Shown piece by piece: positions 27,571-36,781 of a stretch of 64,000 bases of DNA. Both the position numbers and the translations under genes were made by a program. The stretch lies in contig NZ_CP060034.1 of assembly GCF_023208195.1 (NCBI RefSeq), positions 1,302,001-1,366,000 of the forward strand, given 5' to 3'. Below the pieces are notes generated by a model. The model was not told the DNA's origin and searched no databases. It saw only the letters and a list, made by a program, of their open reading frames with translations. Each line of letters begins with the position of its first letter. Within the stretch, counting starts at the first letter, position 1. The stretch is from Nocardioides sp. InS609-2 (GTDB lineage: Bacteria; Actinomycetota; Actinomycetes; Propionibacteriales; Nocardioidaceae).

Positions 27571-28307
27571 CAGCGCACCGGGTGGTCGGTGATGCAGTAG
27601 GTCATGCCGGCCGGGTCGTTCAGGACGGTCCAGTGCTCGTGCTCGCGCAGCACGGTCGCGCCGAGCGCCTCGTGCCTCGCCACCTCAGCAGACCGACCGC
27701 CGTCAGAGGTGCCGAGGTCGAAGTGGGCGGTCGTCGGCCCGTCGCCGTCGTCGAGCCGCTGGACCAGCAGCTGGAGCGGCTGGTCGTCGGGTCCCTCGAG
27801 GAGCCTGAACTCGGGGTGGCGCTGGTGGGCATCGAGCGGGAAGCCGGTGGTGGCTGCCCAGAACGCCAGCTCCTCGTCGTACGCCGCGGGGGCGATGTCG
27901 AGGCAGACCTGGTCGACCAGGCTCGACTGCCCACTGGTCCAGGTGCGCGCGGGCGGGCGTCGCCCGGCCGGGTGGCCGACGAAGCAGAACGGCAGGCCTC
28001 CGGGCGAGGTCAGGACGACGTACCCGGGGAGCTCCGCGAGCTCCTGCGCTCCGCGAGCGATCGCCGCGTCGGCCGCGGCGCGCGGCTCCTCGACGTGCAG
28101 ATCGAGGTGGAGGCGTGCGAGACCGTCGCCCACGCGCTGCATGCGCAGGAAACCGTCGCCCTCCTCGGGCACCAGCGTCGTGAACTCGCCGCGGTCACCG
28201 CGCGGCTCCGAGGGGGACATCCCGGTCACCGCGCTCCAGAAGTCGGCCGCACGGGCGTGATCGGTGGCGGGTACGTCGAGGAAGGCGCTGATCCAGAACG
28301 GCGTCAC
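27570..28307 (-). CDS. VOC family protein, two glyoxalase-like domains
   Basis: A 245-residue protein made of two glyoxalase/bleomycin-resistance modules. The first starts WISAFLDVPATDHARAADFW; the second includes QVCLDIAPAAYDEELAFW and ends ILNDPAGMTYC-like sequence near the C-terminus. No metal ligand set can be assigned confidently and the substrate is unknown. GTG 28307 is selected because homology begins there; upstream in the same frame is antisense of the next gene. It is followed directly by the HIT gene. Confidence 0.82.
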   Translation of the reverse strand: MTPFWISAFLDVPATDHARAADFWSAVTGMSPSEPRGDRGEFTTLVPEEGDGFLRMQRVGDGLARLHLDLHVEEPRAAADAAIARGAQELAELPGYVVLTSPGGLPFCFVGHPAGRRPPARTWTSGQSSLVDQVCLDIAPAAYDEELAFWAATTGFPLDAHQRHPEFRLLEGPDDQPLQLLVQRLDDGDGPTTAHFDLGTSDGGRSAEVARHEALGATVLREHEHWTVLNDPAGMTYCITDHPVR

Positions 28308-28343
28308 GACGCGAGGGTACGACGCTGTGCCATGGTGAGGGTC

Positions 28344-28916
28344 ATGATCGACCTGACTCCGACCACTGACCGCACCCGCGCCGTGGCCGCCGCCGTCACC
28401 GACGAGCAGCTCGGCGCCCCGACCCCCACGGGCAGCACCGTCGCCGCGCTGCTCCAGCACCTGATGGGCCTTTCCGTCGCCTTCCGCGACGCCGCGGCCA
28501 AGATCGACGGGCCGACGACCTCGACGCCGCCGGGCCCGGTCACCGACCCGTTGCCCGACGACTGGCGCGCGCAGGTCGAGCAGCTGCTCGGCGAGCTCTC
28601 GACGGCCTGGCAGGACGCCGGGGCGTGGGAGGGCATGACGAAGGCCGGCGGCGTGGACCTGCCCGGCGAGATCGGCGGACTCGTCGCCCTCGACGAGGTG
28701 CTGCTGCACGGCTGGGACATCGCCGTGGCGACTGGCCAGTCCTACGAACCTTCGGACAGCGAGTGCGAGGCGGTGCTCCCGATCGTAACGCCGGAGGACG
28801 CCGACGGAGCCGGTCGTGACGGTTTGTTCGGCCGCGTGGTCGACGTACCGGATGACGCGCCGGCGTTCGACCGGGTGCTAGGCCTCGCCGGCCGCGACCC
28901 GGGCTGGACTCCTTGA
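28344..28916 (+). CDS. TIGR03086-type / mycothiol-dependent maleylpyruvate isomerase-like protein
   Basis: A 190-residue DinB-fold protein. The opening MIDLTPTTDRTRAVAAAVTD and the motif DEVLLHGWDIAVATGQ are characteristic of the actinobacterial TIGR03086 group, often assumed to be mycothiol-linked. The His of HGWDIA is a likely metal ligand. ATG 28344 has GAGG 4 nt upstream; ATG 28332 is the alternative. Its enzymatic role is not known. Confidence 0.8.
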   Translation: MIDLTPTTDRTRAVAAAVTDEQLGAPTPTGSTVAALLQHLMGLSVAFRDAAAKIDGPTTSTPPGPVTDPLPDDWRAQVEQLLGELSTAWQDAGAWEGMTKAGGVDLPGEIGGLVALDEVLLHGWDIAVATGQSYEPSDSECEAVLPIVTPEDADGAGRDGLFGRVVDVPDDAPAFDRVLGLAGRDPGWTP

Positions 28917-28943
28917 ATCACGGCCCCTGAGTCGGTGACTCTC

Positions 28944-29285
28944 ATGGTGCCCGACCCCCGCCGTACTCTCGAAAGCCTCCGCTCGGAGGCGCTGCAACGA
29001 CTGGCGACCCTGACGGAGCAGTACGACGAGGTCGTGGCGTCCTCACGCGACACCAACGCCGATGACGAGCACGACCCCGAGGGCGCGACGATCGCCTTCG
29101 AGAGGTCGCAGGTGGGCGCGCTGGCTCGACAGGCAGGTGAACGAGTGGCCGAGATCGACGCCGCCTTGGCACGCGTCGTCGACGGCAGCTACGGGATCTG
29201 CGAGGTCTGCGGGCTCCCGATCGAGCCGGAGCGCCTCGAAGCGCGGCCGACGGCGCGCACACACGTGGCGCACGCACCGGCTTGA
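28944..29285 (+). CDS. TraR/DksA-type protein with incomplete zinc finger
   Basis: A 113-residue protein with an N-terminal coiled-coil-like helix (RSEALQRLATLTEQYDEVV) and a C-terminal C4-type finger beginning ICEVCGLPIEPERL. In the family the finger closes with a second CxxC after ARPTAR; here the sequence reads TARTHVAHAPA and ends, so that pair is absent. It may bind RNA polymerase as other DksA-like proteins do, but zinc binding is doubtful. It is followed by a strong hairpin terminator. Confidence 0.8.
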   Translation: MVPDPRRTLESLRSEALQRLATLTEQYDEVVASSRDTNADDEHDPEGATIAFERSQVGALARQAGERVAEIDAALARVVDGSYGICEVCGLPIEPERLEARPTARTHVAHAPA

Positions 29286-29299
29286 CCAGCTGCAAGAAC

Positions 29300-29345
29300 A
29301 CGAGAGCCGCTCCGACCGGAGTCGGAACGGCTCTCGTTCAAAAGG
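29300..29345 (+). terminator. intrinsic terminator after the DksA-like gene
   Basis: Stem cgagagccg-c-tccgac (29301-29316) pairs with gtcgga-a-cggctctcg (29321-29336) across a 4-nt loop, followed by ttcaaaa. A near-perfect 15-bp stem right after the gene supports termination. It may also serve the tmRNA gene on the other strand, whose 3' end is 32 bp away. Confidence 0.75.
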
Positions 29346-29376
29346 GCTGGATCTCGGTGGTCGCACCGGATCGGCG

Positions 29377-29743
29377 TGGAGCTGGCGGGAATCGAACCCG
29401 CGTCCTCGAGCGTCGAACCAGGTCTTCTCCGGGTGCAGTCAGTGTTGTCGCTTTTCTCGGCCCCGGCGCTCGCACAGACACGTCGCCGACGGGCTCAGCC
29501 AGGATAAAGTCCCGGTCACTCCTCCTGGCAGGAAGTGACCAGCAAGTCCTCTAGATGAGGCCTGGGTCCGGGACGAGGACAGATGCCCGGTCAGACCCTT
29601 CGATCACTGCTCAGGCAGCGAGAGCGAAGTCGTTGCGATTAGAGTTGGCAACTGTGTTTTCCAGCGATCGTTTACGAGATGACGCTGGCTTCTCGACCCG
29701 CTTCTCCTGGAACTAACGTCCCAAGTCGAAACCGATCAGCCCC
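29377..29743 (-). ncRNA. ssrA: transfer-messenger RNA (tmRNA)
   Basis: Read leftward, the 5' end GGGGCTGATCGGTTTCGAC and the 3' end GGTTCGATTCCCGCCAGCTCCA form the tRNA-like acceptor (GGGGCUG with CAGCUCC) and the T-arm. CCA is not encoded. The tag frame at 29,661-29,611 specifies ENTVANSNRNDFALAA followed by TGA, ending in the proteolysis signal ALAA. tmRNA rescues stalled ribosomes together with SmpB, whose gene lies 2.3 kb away. The length is about 367 nt. Confidence 0.97.
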
Positions 29744-29772
29744 TTTTGAGTTGTGTTGGTCAGTCTACGTGC

Positions 29773-30081
29773 TCAACGCCGAGAAGCCGACACGCATTCC
29801 TCCTCGAGGGTCTCCAGCAGCCTCGTCTGCGGCTCGCCGGCGAGCGCGGGTGAGCTCTCGGGGACTGCCCAGACACGCTCCCTGAGGAAGCCGAGAAAGC
29901 GCGTCGCGGGTTCGATGGCGTCGAAGTCCAGGTCGATGACGACGTAGTGCTCGTCGTCGACCGGTCGATGGATCCGATGAGCGTGTACGCCGGCCTCGCG
30001 GCGCAGATCGGCGAACCGGTCGAAGGCACCCTTCCAGGTGTCGTAGTCGGTGATCGGGTGCTCGATGTGGAGGGTGGTCAT
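29773..30081 (-). CDS. small conserved hypothetical protein (dimeric alpha/beta barrel-like)
   Basis: A 102-residue protein starting [23 protein letters not shown], a pattern common in small ABM-like ferredoxin-fold proteins, with [21 protein letters not shown] following. No catalytic residues are evident. It is divergent from a LuxR-type regulator with 65 bp between the start codons, so it is the probable target of that regulator. Confidence 0.75.
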   Translation of the reverse strand: MTTLHIEHPITDYDTWKGAFDRFADLRREAGVHAHRIHRPVDDEHYVVIDLDFDAIEPATRFLGFLRERVWAVPESSPALAGEPQTRLLETLEEECVSASRR

Positions 30082-30146
30082 GACGCGACGCTAGGACGGC
30101 GTCCCGACCGTTCCCATCCCACGGATGTGGGGTCTAGCGTCGGGCC

Positions 30147-31187
30147 ATGACGCGGCCTGATCCGCGCCGGGCGGAGGATGTCGTCCGACGCCTCTGTGAC
30201 TCGGCGGACGACGCCACCGCGTTGCGGGTGCGCGTCGTCGAGGCGCTGCGCCCGGTGCTCGGCTTCCGCTGGTACGCGTGGGTGCTGACCGACCCCGTCA
30301 CGACCGTTGGCTCCGCGCCGTACGCCGATGTGCCGAAGCTCGACGGCCTGCCGGGCCTCGTCCGCGCGAAGTACCTCACGCCGGAGCACCGCTGGACGAG
30401 CCTGGATGCGCCGGTCCGACTCAGCGCCCTCCCGCAAGACGCGGCCGCGGGATGGCGCACCGCCCTCGCGCCGTACGCCGCGGACGTCGCGTCCGTCGTA
30501 CACAGTGACCGGCACGGCACCTGGGCCTTCCTCGACCTCTGGCGAGAGGAAGGGAGCTTCGACGACGGCCACCTGGACCTGCTGGAACGGACCCGGGCCC
30601 CCTTGGCGAAGGCGCTGCGGCGGTGCCAGGCCAGGACCTTCTCGGAGTTGTCGGCTCCACCCGGTCCTCGCGACGGACCGGGTGTGCTCCTCGTCGACGA
30701 AGACCTGCACGTCATCGGCGACACGCAGACGGCCGAGCGCTGGCTGAGCACCCTGCTGCCGCCGTCAGCGGACCGGGCACCTGTGCCGGCGGTGATCCTG
30801 AACGTCGCGGCCCAGCTGCTCGCGACCGAGCGGGGCGTCGACGACCATCCGGCCCGGGCCCGTGTCCACCTCGCACACGGCCGGTGGATCACCGCGTGGG
30901 CCGCGCGCCTGCACGCCACCGACGGGTCGGCTCCGATCGCCGTGACCATGGAGGAGACCGCACCGCTGGACCGGCTGGAGGTCTTCACCCGCGCGTGTGG
31001 GCTTTCCCCTCGGGAGACGACGCTCGTCGGACTGCTGGCCGCCGGACTCGACACGCGCGCGGTCGCCGACCGGATGGGCGTCTCGCCGCACACGGTGCAG
31101 GACCACCTGAAGTCCGTCTTCGACCGCACCGGGAGCCGAAGCCGTCGGGAGCTGCTGTCCCGGGCGCTCGGTGTCAGCTCTCCCTAG
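30147..31187 (+). CDS. LuxR-family (GerE-type HTH) transcriptional regulator
   Basis: A 346-residue regulator. The N-terminal ~150 residues are GAF-like (FRWYAWVLTDPVTTVGSAPY). The C-terminal HTH has LSPRETTLVGLLAAGLDTRAV and recognition helix GVSPHTVQDHLKSVFDRTG. There is no response-regulator receiver domain. It is transcribed divergently from the small ABM-like protein; ligand and wider regulon are unknown. Its stop overlaps that of the amidohydrolase on the other strand. Confidence 0.88.
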   Translation: MTRPDPRRAEDVVRRLCDSADDATALRVRVVEALRPVLGFRWYAWVLTDPVTTVGSAPYADVPKLDGLPGLVRAKYLTPEHRWTSLDAPVRLSALPQDAAAGWRTALAPYAADVASVVHSDRHGTWAFLDLWREEGSFDDGHLDLLERTRAPLAKALRRCQARTFSELSAPPGPRDGPGVLLVDEDLHVIGDTQTAERWLSTLLPPSADRAPVPAVILNVAAQLLATERGVDDHPARARVHLAHGRWITAWAARLHATDGSAPIAVTMEETAPLDRLEVFTRACGLSPRETTLVGLLAAGLDTRAVADRMGVSPHTVQDHLKSVFDRTGSRSRRELLSRALGVSSP

Positions 31188-32047
31188 GCCCGTGGCAGGA
31201 GCCGCGACGCGTTGTGCCAGAGCACTCCGCGCAGCCACTCCTCACCGAAGCCCAGCGCCTCCAGCCCGTCGGTCTGGGTGACGTACGGGTAGGGGATGTT
31301 CGGGAAGTCGGAGCCGAGCAGCACCTTCTCCCCCAGGTCACGGAGCCGCGGCAGCAGGGCCTCAGGGAACGGCGCACCCACGTCGGCGAAGAAGTCGGTG
31401 AACACCATCGTCGTGTCGAGGTGCACGCGGGGATAGCGCTCGGCGAGGGCCAGGAACTCGGCGTACTCCGGCGCGCCGGCGTGGGCGATCACCAGGCACA
31501 GAGCGGGATGCCGCTCGAGGAGCGTGGCCACCGGCCCCGGACCTGTGTACGGCGTGGCGACAGGTCCGCTACCGGCGTGCAGCACCACCGGGGTGCCGGC
31601 ATCGGCGATCAGCCCCCAGGCAGCGTCGAGCAGCGGGTCGGTGACGTCGATGGCGCCGACCTGCACGTGCACCTTCCAGACTTCGACGCCGGCATCCAGT
31701 CGCGCCTCGACATAGTCGGTGACCCCCGGCTCGGGGAAGAACGTCGAGCAGCGCAGGGCGCCCGGCGTGCGGGCCGCGAAGCCGAAGGCCCAATCGTTGA
31801 GGAACTCCGCCATCGCGGGCTTGTGCGCGTAGGGCAGCGCGGTGAAGTGCTTCACACCGAACGAGCGCAGCGTCTCGACGAGGGCCTCGTCGTCGTCGCG
31901 GTATTCGATTGGCCACGGCCGGCCGATGAGCGGCCCGGCCTCGTCGAACTGCGCGCGTACCTTGGCCATCACGCCCGGAGGCAGGAAGTGCGTGTGGATG
32001 TCGAAGATCCCCGGCAGCCCGAGCCGGTCGACGATCTCGAGAGTCAT
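31184..32047 (-). CDS. amidohydrolase-2 family metal-dependent hydrolase
   Basis: A 287-residue TIM-barrel hydrolase. The first metal motif is FDIHTHFLPP, further ligands are His in VWKVHVQVG, His in VIAHAGAPEY and Asp in LLGSDFPNIPY. This pattern fits the ACMSD/uronate-isomerase-like COG2159 group. ATG 32047 overlaps the smpB stop. Substrate is not predictable; decarboxylation of an aromatic acid is possible. Confidence 0.87.
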   Translation of the reverse strand: MTLEIVDRLGLPGIFDIHTHFLPPGVMAKVRAQFDEAGPLIGRPWPIEYRDDDEALVETLRSFGVKHFTALPYAHKPAMAEFLNDWAFGFAARTPGALRCSTFFPEPGVTDYVEARLDAGVEVWKVHVQVGAIDVTDPLLDAAWGLIADAGTPVVLHAGSGPVATPYTGPGPVATLLERHPALCLVIAHAGAPEYAEFLALAERYPRVHLDTTMVFTDFFADVGAPFPEALLPRLRDLGEKVLLGSDFPNIPYPYVTQTDGLEALGFGEEWLRGVLWHNASRLLPRA

Positions 32048-32526
32048 CAGTCCGGGATGCCCTTGAGCCGGCGCTGGACCGCCTGTTCCTTCTCGCGGTT
32101 GGCCTGCCGCTCGGCCAGCGAGTGCCGCTTGTCGTAGGACTTCTTGCCCTTGGCCAGCGCGATCTCGACCTTGGCGCGCCCGTCCTTGAAGTAGAGGTTG
32201 AGCGGGACCAGCGTGTAGCCCTGGTCGCTGAGCTTGCGCTCGATCTTGTGGATCTCGGCCTTGTTGAGGAGCAGCTTCCGCTTGCGGCGGGCGGTGTGGT
32301 TGGTCCACGTGCCCTGGGAGTACTCCGGGATGTGCACGCCGTGCAGCCACACCTCGCCGCCGTCGACCTCGGCGAAGCCGTCGACGAGCGACGCGCGGCC
32401 GGCCCGCAGCGACTTCACCTCGGTGCCGACCAGGACGAGCCCGGCCTCCCAGGTGTCCTCGATGTGGTAGTCGTGGCGCGCTTTCCTGTTCTGCGCGACC
32501 GACTTGGTCCCCTGCTCACGTGCCAT
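32047..32526 (-). CDS. smpB: SsrA-binding protein SmpB
   Basis: A 159-residue OB-fold protein, standard length. Diagnostic segments are [34 protein letters not shown] and the basic tail [14 protein letters not shown]. It binds tmRNA and delivers it to stalled ribosomes. The gene is downstream of the ftsEX-M23 genes in the same direction and overlaps the amidohydrolase start by one codon position. Confidence 0.96.
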   Translation of the reverse strand: MAREQGTKSVAQNRKARHDYHIEDTWEAGLVLVGTEVKSLRAGRASLVDGFAEVDGGEVWLHGVHIPEYSQGTWTNHTARRKRKLLLNKAEIHKIERKLSDQGYTLVPLNLYFKDGRAKVEIALAKGKKSYDKRHSLAERQANREKEQAVQRRLKGIPD

Positions 32527-32567
32527 GGGCCCATCCTCTCAGGAGGGGCAATCCGGTTTCGAGGAGG

Positions 32568-33854
32568 TCAGAGCCAGTTGGCCGGATCCACGGCCTTGCC
32601 GTTGGCCATCACCGTGAAGTGCAGGTGGCAGCCGGTCGACCAGCCGGTCGAGCCGACGTACCCGATGACCTCGCCGCGCTTGACCTGCTGGCCCTCGACG
32701 ACGGTGTAGCGAGTGGCGTGGTTGTAGATCGTGGCCAGCCCGACGCCCGCGGCGGCGCCGTTGTCGATGATCATCCGGTTGCCGTAGACGCTGCTCGAGT
32801 AGGCCGAGATGACCTTGCCGTCGGCCGCGGCGTAGAGCGGCGAGCCGCACGCGGCGCCGAAGTCGGCGCCGTCGTGCAGGCCGTAGTAGCCGTAGATCGG
32901 GTGGATGCGGTAGCCGAAGGGCGAGGTGATGGGTCCCTCGGCCGGCGGGCTGAGGAAGCCGCCGCTGCTGGCCGGCGGGCCCGACTGGGCTTGGGCCCGT
33001 GCGGTGGCGCGGGCGCGGCGGAGAGCGGCGGCGGCCCGCTTGCGCAGGAGCTCAGCGATCTGCTCGCCCTCCTTCTTCGCCTCCGTGAGCGCCTTGGCGT
33101 CTGCGGCTCGGGCCGCGCTGGCCTCGTTCTCCGCCGTACGACGCTCGCCGACGAGCGCGGCGACGGACTGCTCGGCGGCTGCCGCGTCGGCTTCGAGCTG
33201 TTCCATCTCGGTGAGGTGCGCGGCGGCTTCGTCACGCTTGGCCGCCACGGCCTCCTTGGCGGCCTCGACCTGGTTCTCGCGGACGGCGAACAGCACCTTG
33301 GCGGCGTGGAGCTCCTGGTAGGCGCGGGTCTCGCGGCCGACGATCGCGTTGCGGGCCTCGTTGGAGCGGGTCAGGTCGGCGGGGGTCTGCGAGTCGAGCA
33401 GGGCCGCGAAGGCCAGCAGCTCGGGGTCACCCTGCTCGTAGATCGAGGAGATGGTCGAGGCCACGTGGTCCTGCTGGGTGTGCATGTCGGCGCGCCCGGT
33501 GTCGAGGTCCGCACTTGCCTGGGTCAGCGCGGCCTCGGCGTCGGTCAGCTCGATCTGCATCTCGGCGTCGCGCTGCTGGGCCACGGCCACCCTGCCCTGC
33601 GCGGTCGCCAGGGCGACCTCGGCGCCGGAGAGCTGGGTGCGGGCGTCCTCGAGCCGGGTCTGCGCCCTGGCCATCCGGCTGCTGGACTCGTCGAGGTCCT
33701 TCTTGGCGTGCTCGATGTCGCGCTCGACGGACTTCTGCTTGTCCTTGAGGTCGTCAGCACTCGCGAAGGGGGTAGCCAGCGCGCCGACTGCCAGGGTCGC
33801 CACGACAAGCGCAGCGGCCATGCGTCGACGAGCGGTACGGGGGAAGAGACGCAC
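32568..33854 (-). CDS. secreted M23 peptidase with coiled coil (EnvC-like)
   Basis: A 428-residue exported protein. After a signal peptide (AAALVVATLAVGALATPFASA) there is a long Ala/Glu/Lys-rich coiled coil (about 35-290). The C-terminal LytM/M23 domain has HDGADF and CHLHFTV as zinc-ligand motifs, so it looks catalytically competent. It lies directly downstream of ftsX and ftsE. By analogy with FtsEX-controlled EnvC and PcsB it is probably activated by FtsEX at division. GTG 33854 is supported by AAGG upstream. Confidence 0.9.
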   Translation of the reverse strand: MRLFPRTARRRMAAALVVATLAVGALATPFASADDLKDKQKSVERDIEHAKKDLDESSSRMARAQTRLEDARTQLSGAEVALATAQGRVAVAQQRDAEMQIELTDAEAALTQASADLDTGRADMHTQQDHVASTISSIYEQGDPELLAFAALLDSQTPADLTRSNEARNAIVGRETRAYQELHAAKVLFAVRENQVEAAKEAVAAKRDEAAAHLTEMEQLEADAAAAEQSVAALVGERRTAENEASAARAADAKALTEAKKEGEQIAELLRKRAAAALRRARATARAQAQSGPPASSGGFLSPPAEGPITSPFGYRIHPIYGYYGLHDGADFGAACGSPLYAAADGKVISAYSSSVYGNRMIIDNGAAAGVGLATIYNHATRYTVVEGQQVKRGEVIGYVGSTGWSTGCHLHFTVMANGKAVDPANWL

Positions 33855-33907
33855 CGGTCTGCCTTTGTGTTCGGGGAAGTGAACACCGCGACCGTAACCG
33901 CTGCGGA

Positions 33908-34819
33908 TCAGACTTTGAGGTATTTGCGCGTCAGTACGAGTGTCGGGAGCAACGTGAGCACCGGACCGAGTACGGCAACGGCTGCCAGCGCCACGACGTA
34001 CTGGTCGGCGCCGATCCATGGGATGAACTTCAGCTGGTCGGTCGCGCGCTCGTGGATGCCGAAGTACATGAAGGCACCCAACGCCCCCGCCGCGAGCGTG
34101 ACACCGATGAGCGCGGTGACCAGCGCCTCGAGCAGGAACGGCAGCGTGATGTAGAGCGTGGAGGCGCCCACCAGCCGCATGATGCCGATCTCCTTGCGGC
34201 GCGCGAAGGCCGCCAGCCGGATGGTGTTGGCGACCAGCAGCAGCGCCGCGATCACCAGCACGATCGAGGTGACGAACGCGCTCACCTGCAGCAGGTTGAT
34301 GGCGCCGTAGATCGGTTTGAGTGTCTCGCGCATGTCGCGGATGCCCGCTACACCGTCGAGTCCGCGTACGGCGCTGATGATGCCCTCGTACTGCTGGGGA
34401 TCCTTGAGCTCGATCCACACCGACTCGGGCATGTCCTCGGCCGTCGCGGCCGGGTTGTTGCCCTCGAACTTCTCGGGGCCGAGGAGCTCCTTGACCTTCT
34501 CGAACGCCTCTTCCTTCGACTCTGTGTGGAAGCCCGCGACCTCCGGGTTGTCCTCCACCACCGTGGCGATGGCGGCCCGCTGGGCGTCGTTCACCTCAGA
34601 GGTGCACGCGGGGTTGTCGTCCTGGGCCTTGCACAGCCAGACGGTGATCTGGAGCTGGCTGCCCCAGTGGTCGGCGGCCTTGGCGGCCTGCTGGTTGAGG
34701 AGTACGCCGAGACCGACGAGGGTCAGCGAGACGAAGAGGGTCAGGACCACCGCGATGTGCATCGACAGGTTGCGGCGCAGGCCCTGGCCGAGCTCGGTGA
34801 AGACATAGCGAAGCTGCAT
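33908..34819 (-). CDS. ftsX: cell division protein FtsX
   Basis: A 303-residue four-helix membrane protein. The first helix (IAVVLTLFVSLTLVGLGVLL) is followed by a large extracellular loop (about 50-175) with two cysteines, then three helices. It ends PTLVLTRKYLKV. With FtsE it forms an ABC-type complex that transmits a signal to cell-wall hydrolases. It starts 18 bp after ftsE. Confidence 0.94.
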   Translation of the reverse strand: MQLRYVFTELGQGLRRNLSMHIAVVLTLFVSLTLVGLGVLLNQQAAKAADHWGSQLQITVWLCKAQDDNPACTSEVNDAQRAAIATVVEDNPEVAGFHTESKEEAFEKVKELLGPEKFEGNNPAATAEDMPESVWIELKDPQQYEGIISAVRGLDGVAGIRDMRETLKPIYGAINLLQVSAFVTSIVLVIAALLLVANTIRLAAFARRKEIGIMRLVGASTLYITLPFLLEALVTALIGVTLAAGALGAFMYFGIHERATDQLKFIPWIGADQYVVALAAVAVLGPVLTLLPTLVLTRKYLKV

Positions 34820-34836
34820 AAAGGAAGACTCTCGAT

Positions 34837-35526
34837 TCAGTTCTGGAAGCCGTAGGCGCCCTGGGCCTGGTCACGGATGACGTGACCGTCCTCGAGCTCG
34901 ATGACCCGCTTGCGCATCTGGTCGACGATGCCGGCGTCGTGGGTGGCCATCAGCACGGTGGTGCCGGTGCGGTTGATGCGGTCGAGGAGCTTCATGATCC
35001 CGACCGAGGTGGTGGGGTCGAGGTTGCCGGTGGGCTCGTCGGCGATGAGGATCTTGGGCCGGTTGACGAAGGCGCGGGCGATGGCGACGCGCTGCTGCTC
35101 ACCACCGGAGAGCTCGTCGGGCATCCGCTCCCCCTTGCCGTCCAGGCCGACCATCTCGAGGGTCTCGGGCACCAGCTCGTTGATGTCGCTGCGCGACTTG
35201 CCGATCACCTGGAGCGCGAACGCGACGTTCTCGGTGACCGTCTTGTTGCCGAGCAGGCGGAAGTCCTGGAACACGGTGCCGATGTCGCGACGGAGCCGCG
35301 GCACCTTCCAGCTGGCGAGGCGGTTGATCTCCTTGCCGGCGACGTAGACGCGCCCGCTGGTGGCGCGGTACTCGCGCAGCACCAGACGCAGGAACGTCGA
35401 CTTGCCAGACCCCGAGGAACCGACCAGGAAGACGAACTCGCCCTTCTCGACGTCGACCGTCACCTGGTCGAGCGCGGAGTGGGCGTGGCCGGGGTAGGTC
35501 TTGGTGACCTTTTCGAAGCGAATCAC
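34837..35526 (-). CDS. ftsE: cell division ATP-binding protein FtsE
   Basis: A 229-residue ABC ATPase. Walker A is [14 protein letters not shown]-loop VFQDFRLL, signature [15 protein letters not shown], Walker [14 protein letters not shown], and ATHDAGIV holds the switch His. It is 53 bp downstream of prfB and directly followed by ftsX, the usual actinobacterial prfB-ftsE-ftsX-smpB order. Confidence 0.95.
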   Translation of the reverse strand: MIRFEKVTKTYPGHAHSALDQVTVDVEKGEFVFLVGSSGSGKSTFLRLVLREYRATSGRVYVAGKEINRLASWKVPRLRRDIGTVFQDFRLLGNKTVTENVAFALQVIGKSRSDINELVPETLEMVGLDGKGERMPDELSGGEQQRVAIARAFVNRPKILIADEPTGNLDPTTSVGIMKLLDRINRTGTTVLMATHDAGIVDQMRKRVIELEDGHVIRDQAQGAYGFQN

Positions 35527-35579
35527 GTGAATCGAGGTTACGCGAGCATCCTGAGGATTCAGGGATCCTCGCGACGCGC

Positions 35580-36695
35580 TCAGGCCTCGGCGCGCTCGGC
35601 ACCCCGGCGCCAGCGGATGCCGGCCTCGATGAACGGATCGATGTCGCCGTCGAAGACCGAGCTGGGGTTGCCGCTCTCGTAGCCGGTGCGCAGGTCCTTG
35701 ACGATCTGATACGGGTTGAGCACGTAGTTGCGCATCTGGTCACCCCACGACGCCTGTACGTCGCCGCGCATGCCGTCGAGGTGGGCCTTCTCCTCGGCCT
35801 TCTTCAGCGCCAGCAGCTTGGCCTTCAGCACCACCATGGCGCTGGCCTTGTTCTGCAGCTGGCTCTTCTCGTTCTGGCAGGAGACGACGGTGCCGGTGGG
35901 GATGTGGGTCAGCCGCACCGCGGAGTCGGTGGTGTTGACCGACTGGCCGCCGGGGCCGCCCGACCGGTAGACGTCGGTGCGGATCTCCTCGTCGGGGATG
36001 TCGATCTCGTCGGTCTGCTCGAGCACCGGCACCACCTCGACCGCGGCGAAGCTGGTCTGTCGGCGGCCCTGGTTGTCGAAGGGGCTGATGCGCACCAAGC
36101 GGTGTGTGCCGGCCTCGACCGACAGCGTGCCGTAGGCGTACGGCGCGTGAATCGCGAACGTCGCCGACTTGAGGCCGGCTTCCTCGGCGTAGGAGGTCTC
36201 GTAGACCTCGACGGGGTAGTTGTGCTGCTCGGCCCAGCGTGTGTACATGCGCATCAGCATCTCGGCGAAGTCGGCGGCATCCACTCCCCCGGCGCCCGAG
36301 CGGATGCTGACCAGCGCCTCGCGGACGTCGTACTCACCGTTGAGGAGGGTGCGGATCTCGAGGGACTCGACGGACTTCTTGATCCGCAGGAGCTCCCTCT
36401 CGGAGTCCTCGAGGGTGGCGGAGTCGCCCTCCTCGGTAGCCATCTCGACCATGATCGCGAGGTCCTCGATGCGGCCGTCGAGTCCGGTGAACTTGTCGAG
36501 CTCGCCCTGGAGCGTGGAGAGGCGGCCGGTGACCCTGGTTGCGTTGTCCTGGTTGTCCCAGAGGTCAGGTGCGGCGACCTGCTCGCCGAGGTCGGCGATC
36601 TCGGTGCGCATCGCGTCCAGGTCGAGGACCTGACCGATGGTCTTCATGGTCGCCTGAAGCGTCTTGATCTCTGCGTCGAAGTCGGTGCCTGCCAC
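35580..36695 (-). CDS. prfB: peptide chain release factor 2
   Basis: A 371-residue class-I release factor. The GGQ motif is in [11 protein letters not shown] and the UGA/UAA-recognition tripeptide SPF is in [10 protein letters not shown]. There is no internal programmed frameshift: the frame is open from the GTG at 36,695. GTG is chosen because the next in-frame residues are the family N-terminus; its ribosome site is poor. The same frame stays open far upstream through unrelated sequence, which is an artefact of high GC. Confidence 0.95.
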   Translation of the reverse strand: MAGTDFDAEIKTLQATMKTIGQVLDLDAMRTEIADLGEQVAAPDLWDNQDNATRVTGRLSTLQGELDKFTGLDGRIEDLAIMVEMATEEGDSATLEDSERELLRIKKSVESLEIRTLLNGEYDVREALVSIRSGAGGVDAADFAEMLMRMYTRWAEQHNYPVEVYETSYAEEAGLKSATFAIHAPYAYGTLSVEAGTHRLVRISPFDNQGRRQTSFAAVEVVPVLEQTDEIDIPDEEIRTDVYRSGGPGGQSVNTTDSAVRLTHIPTGTVVSCQNEKSQLQNKASAMVVLKAKLLALKKAEEKAHLDGMRGDVQASWGDQMRNYVLNPYQIVKDLRTGYESGNPSSVFDGDIDPFIEAGIRWRRGAERAEA

Positions 36696-36732
36696 AAGCG
36701 GCAACACTACGGGACCGACCGATGCACAGCGC

Positions 36733-36770
36733 GGTCCGCCCGGGCAGGTCCCCCGACCCTGCCCGGACGG
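36733..36770 (-). terminator. GC-rich hairpin after the secreted-protein gene
   Basis: cgggcagg (36741-36748) pairs with cctgcccg (36758-36765), extended by gtccg/cggac. It lies 12-50 bp past the stop of the secreted protein and before prfB. No T-run follows, so it may need Rho or act only as a pause site. Confidence 0.5.
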
Positions 36771-36781
36771 ACCCAGACCAG

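Noticed and set aside
35580..36695. Programmed frameshift in prfB
   Set aside because: The frame is continuous from the start codon to the stop; no early in-frame TGA with a slippery CTT is present.
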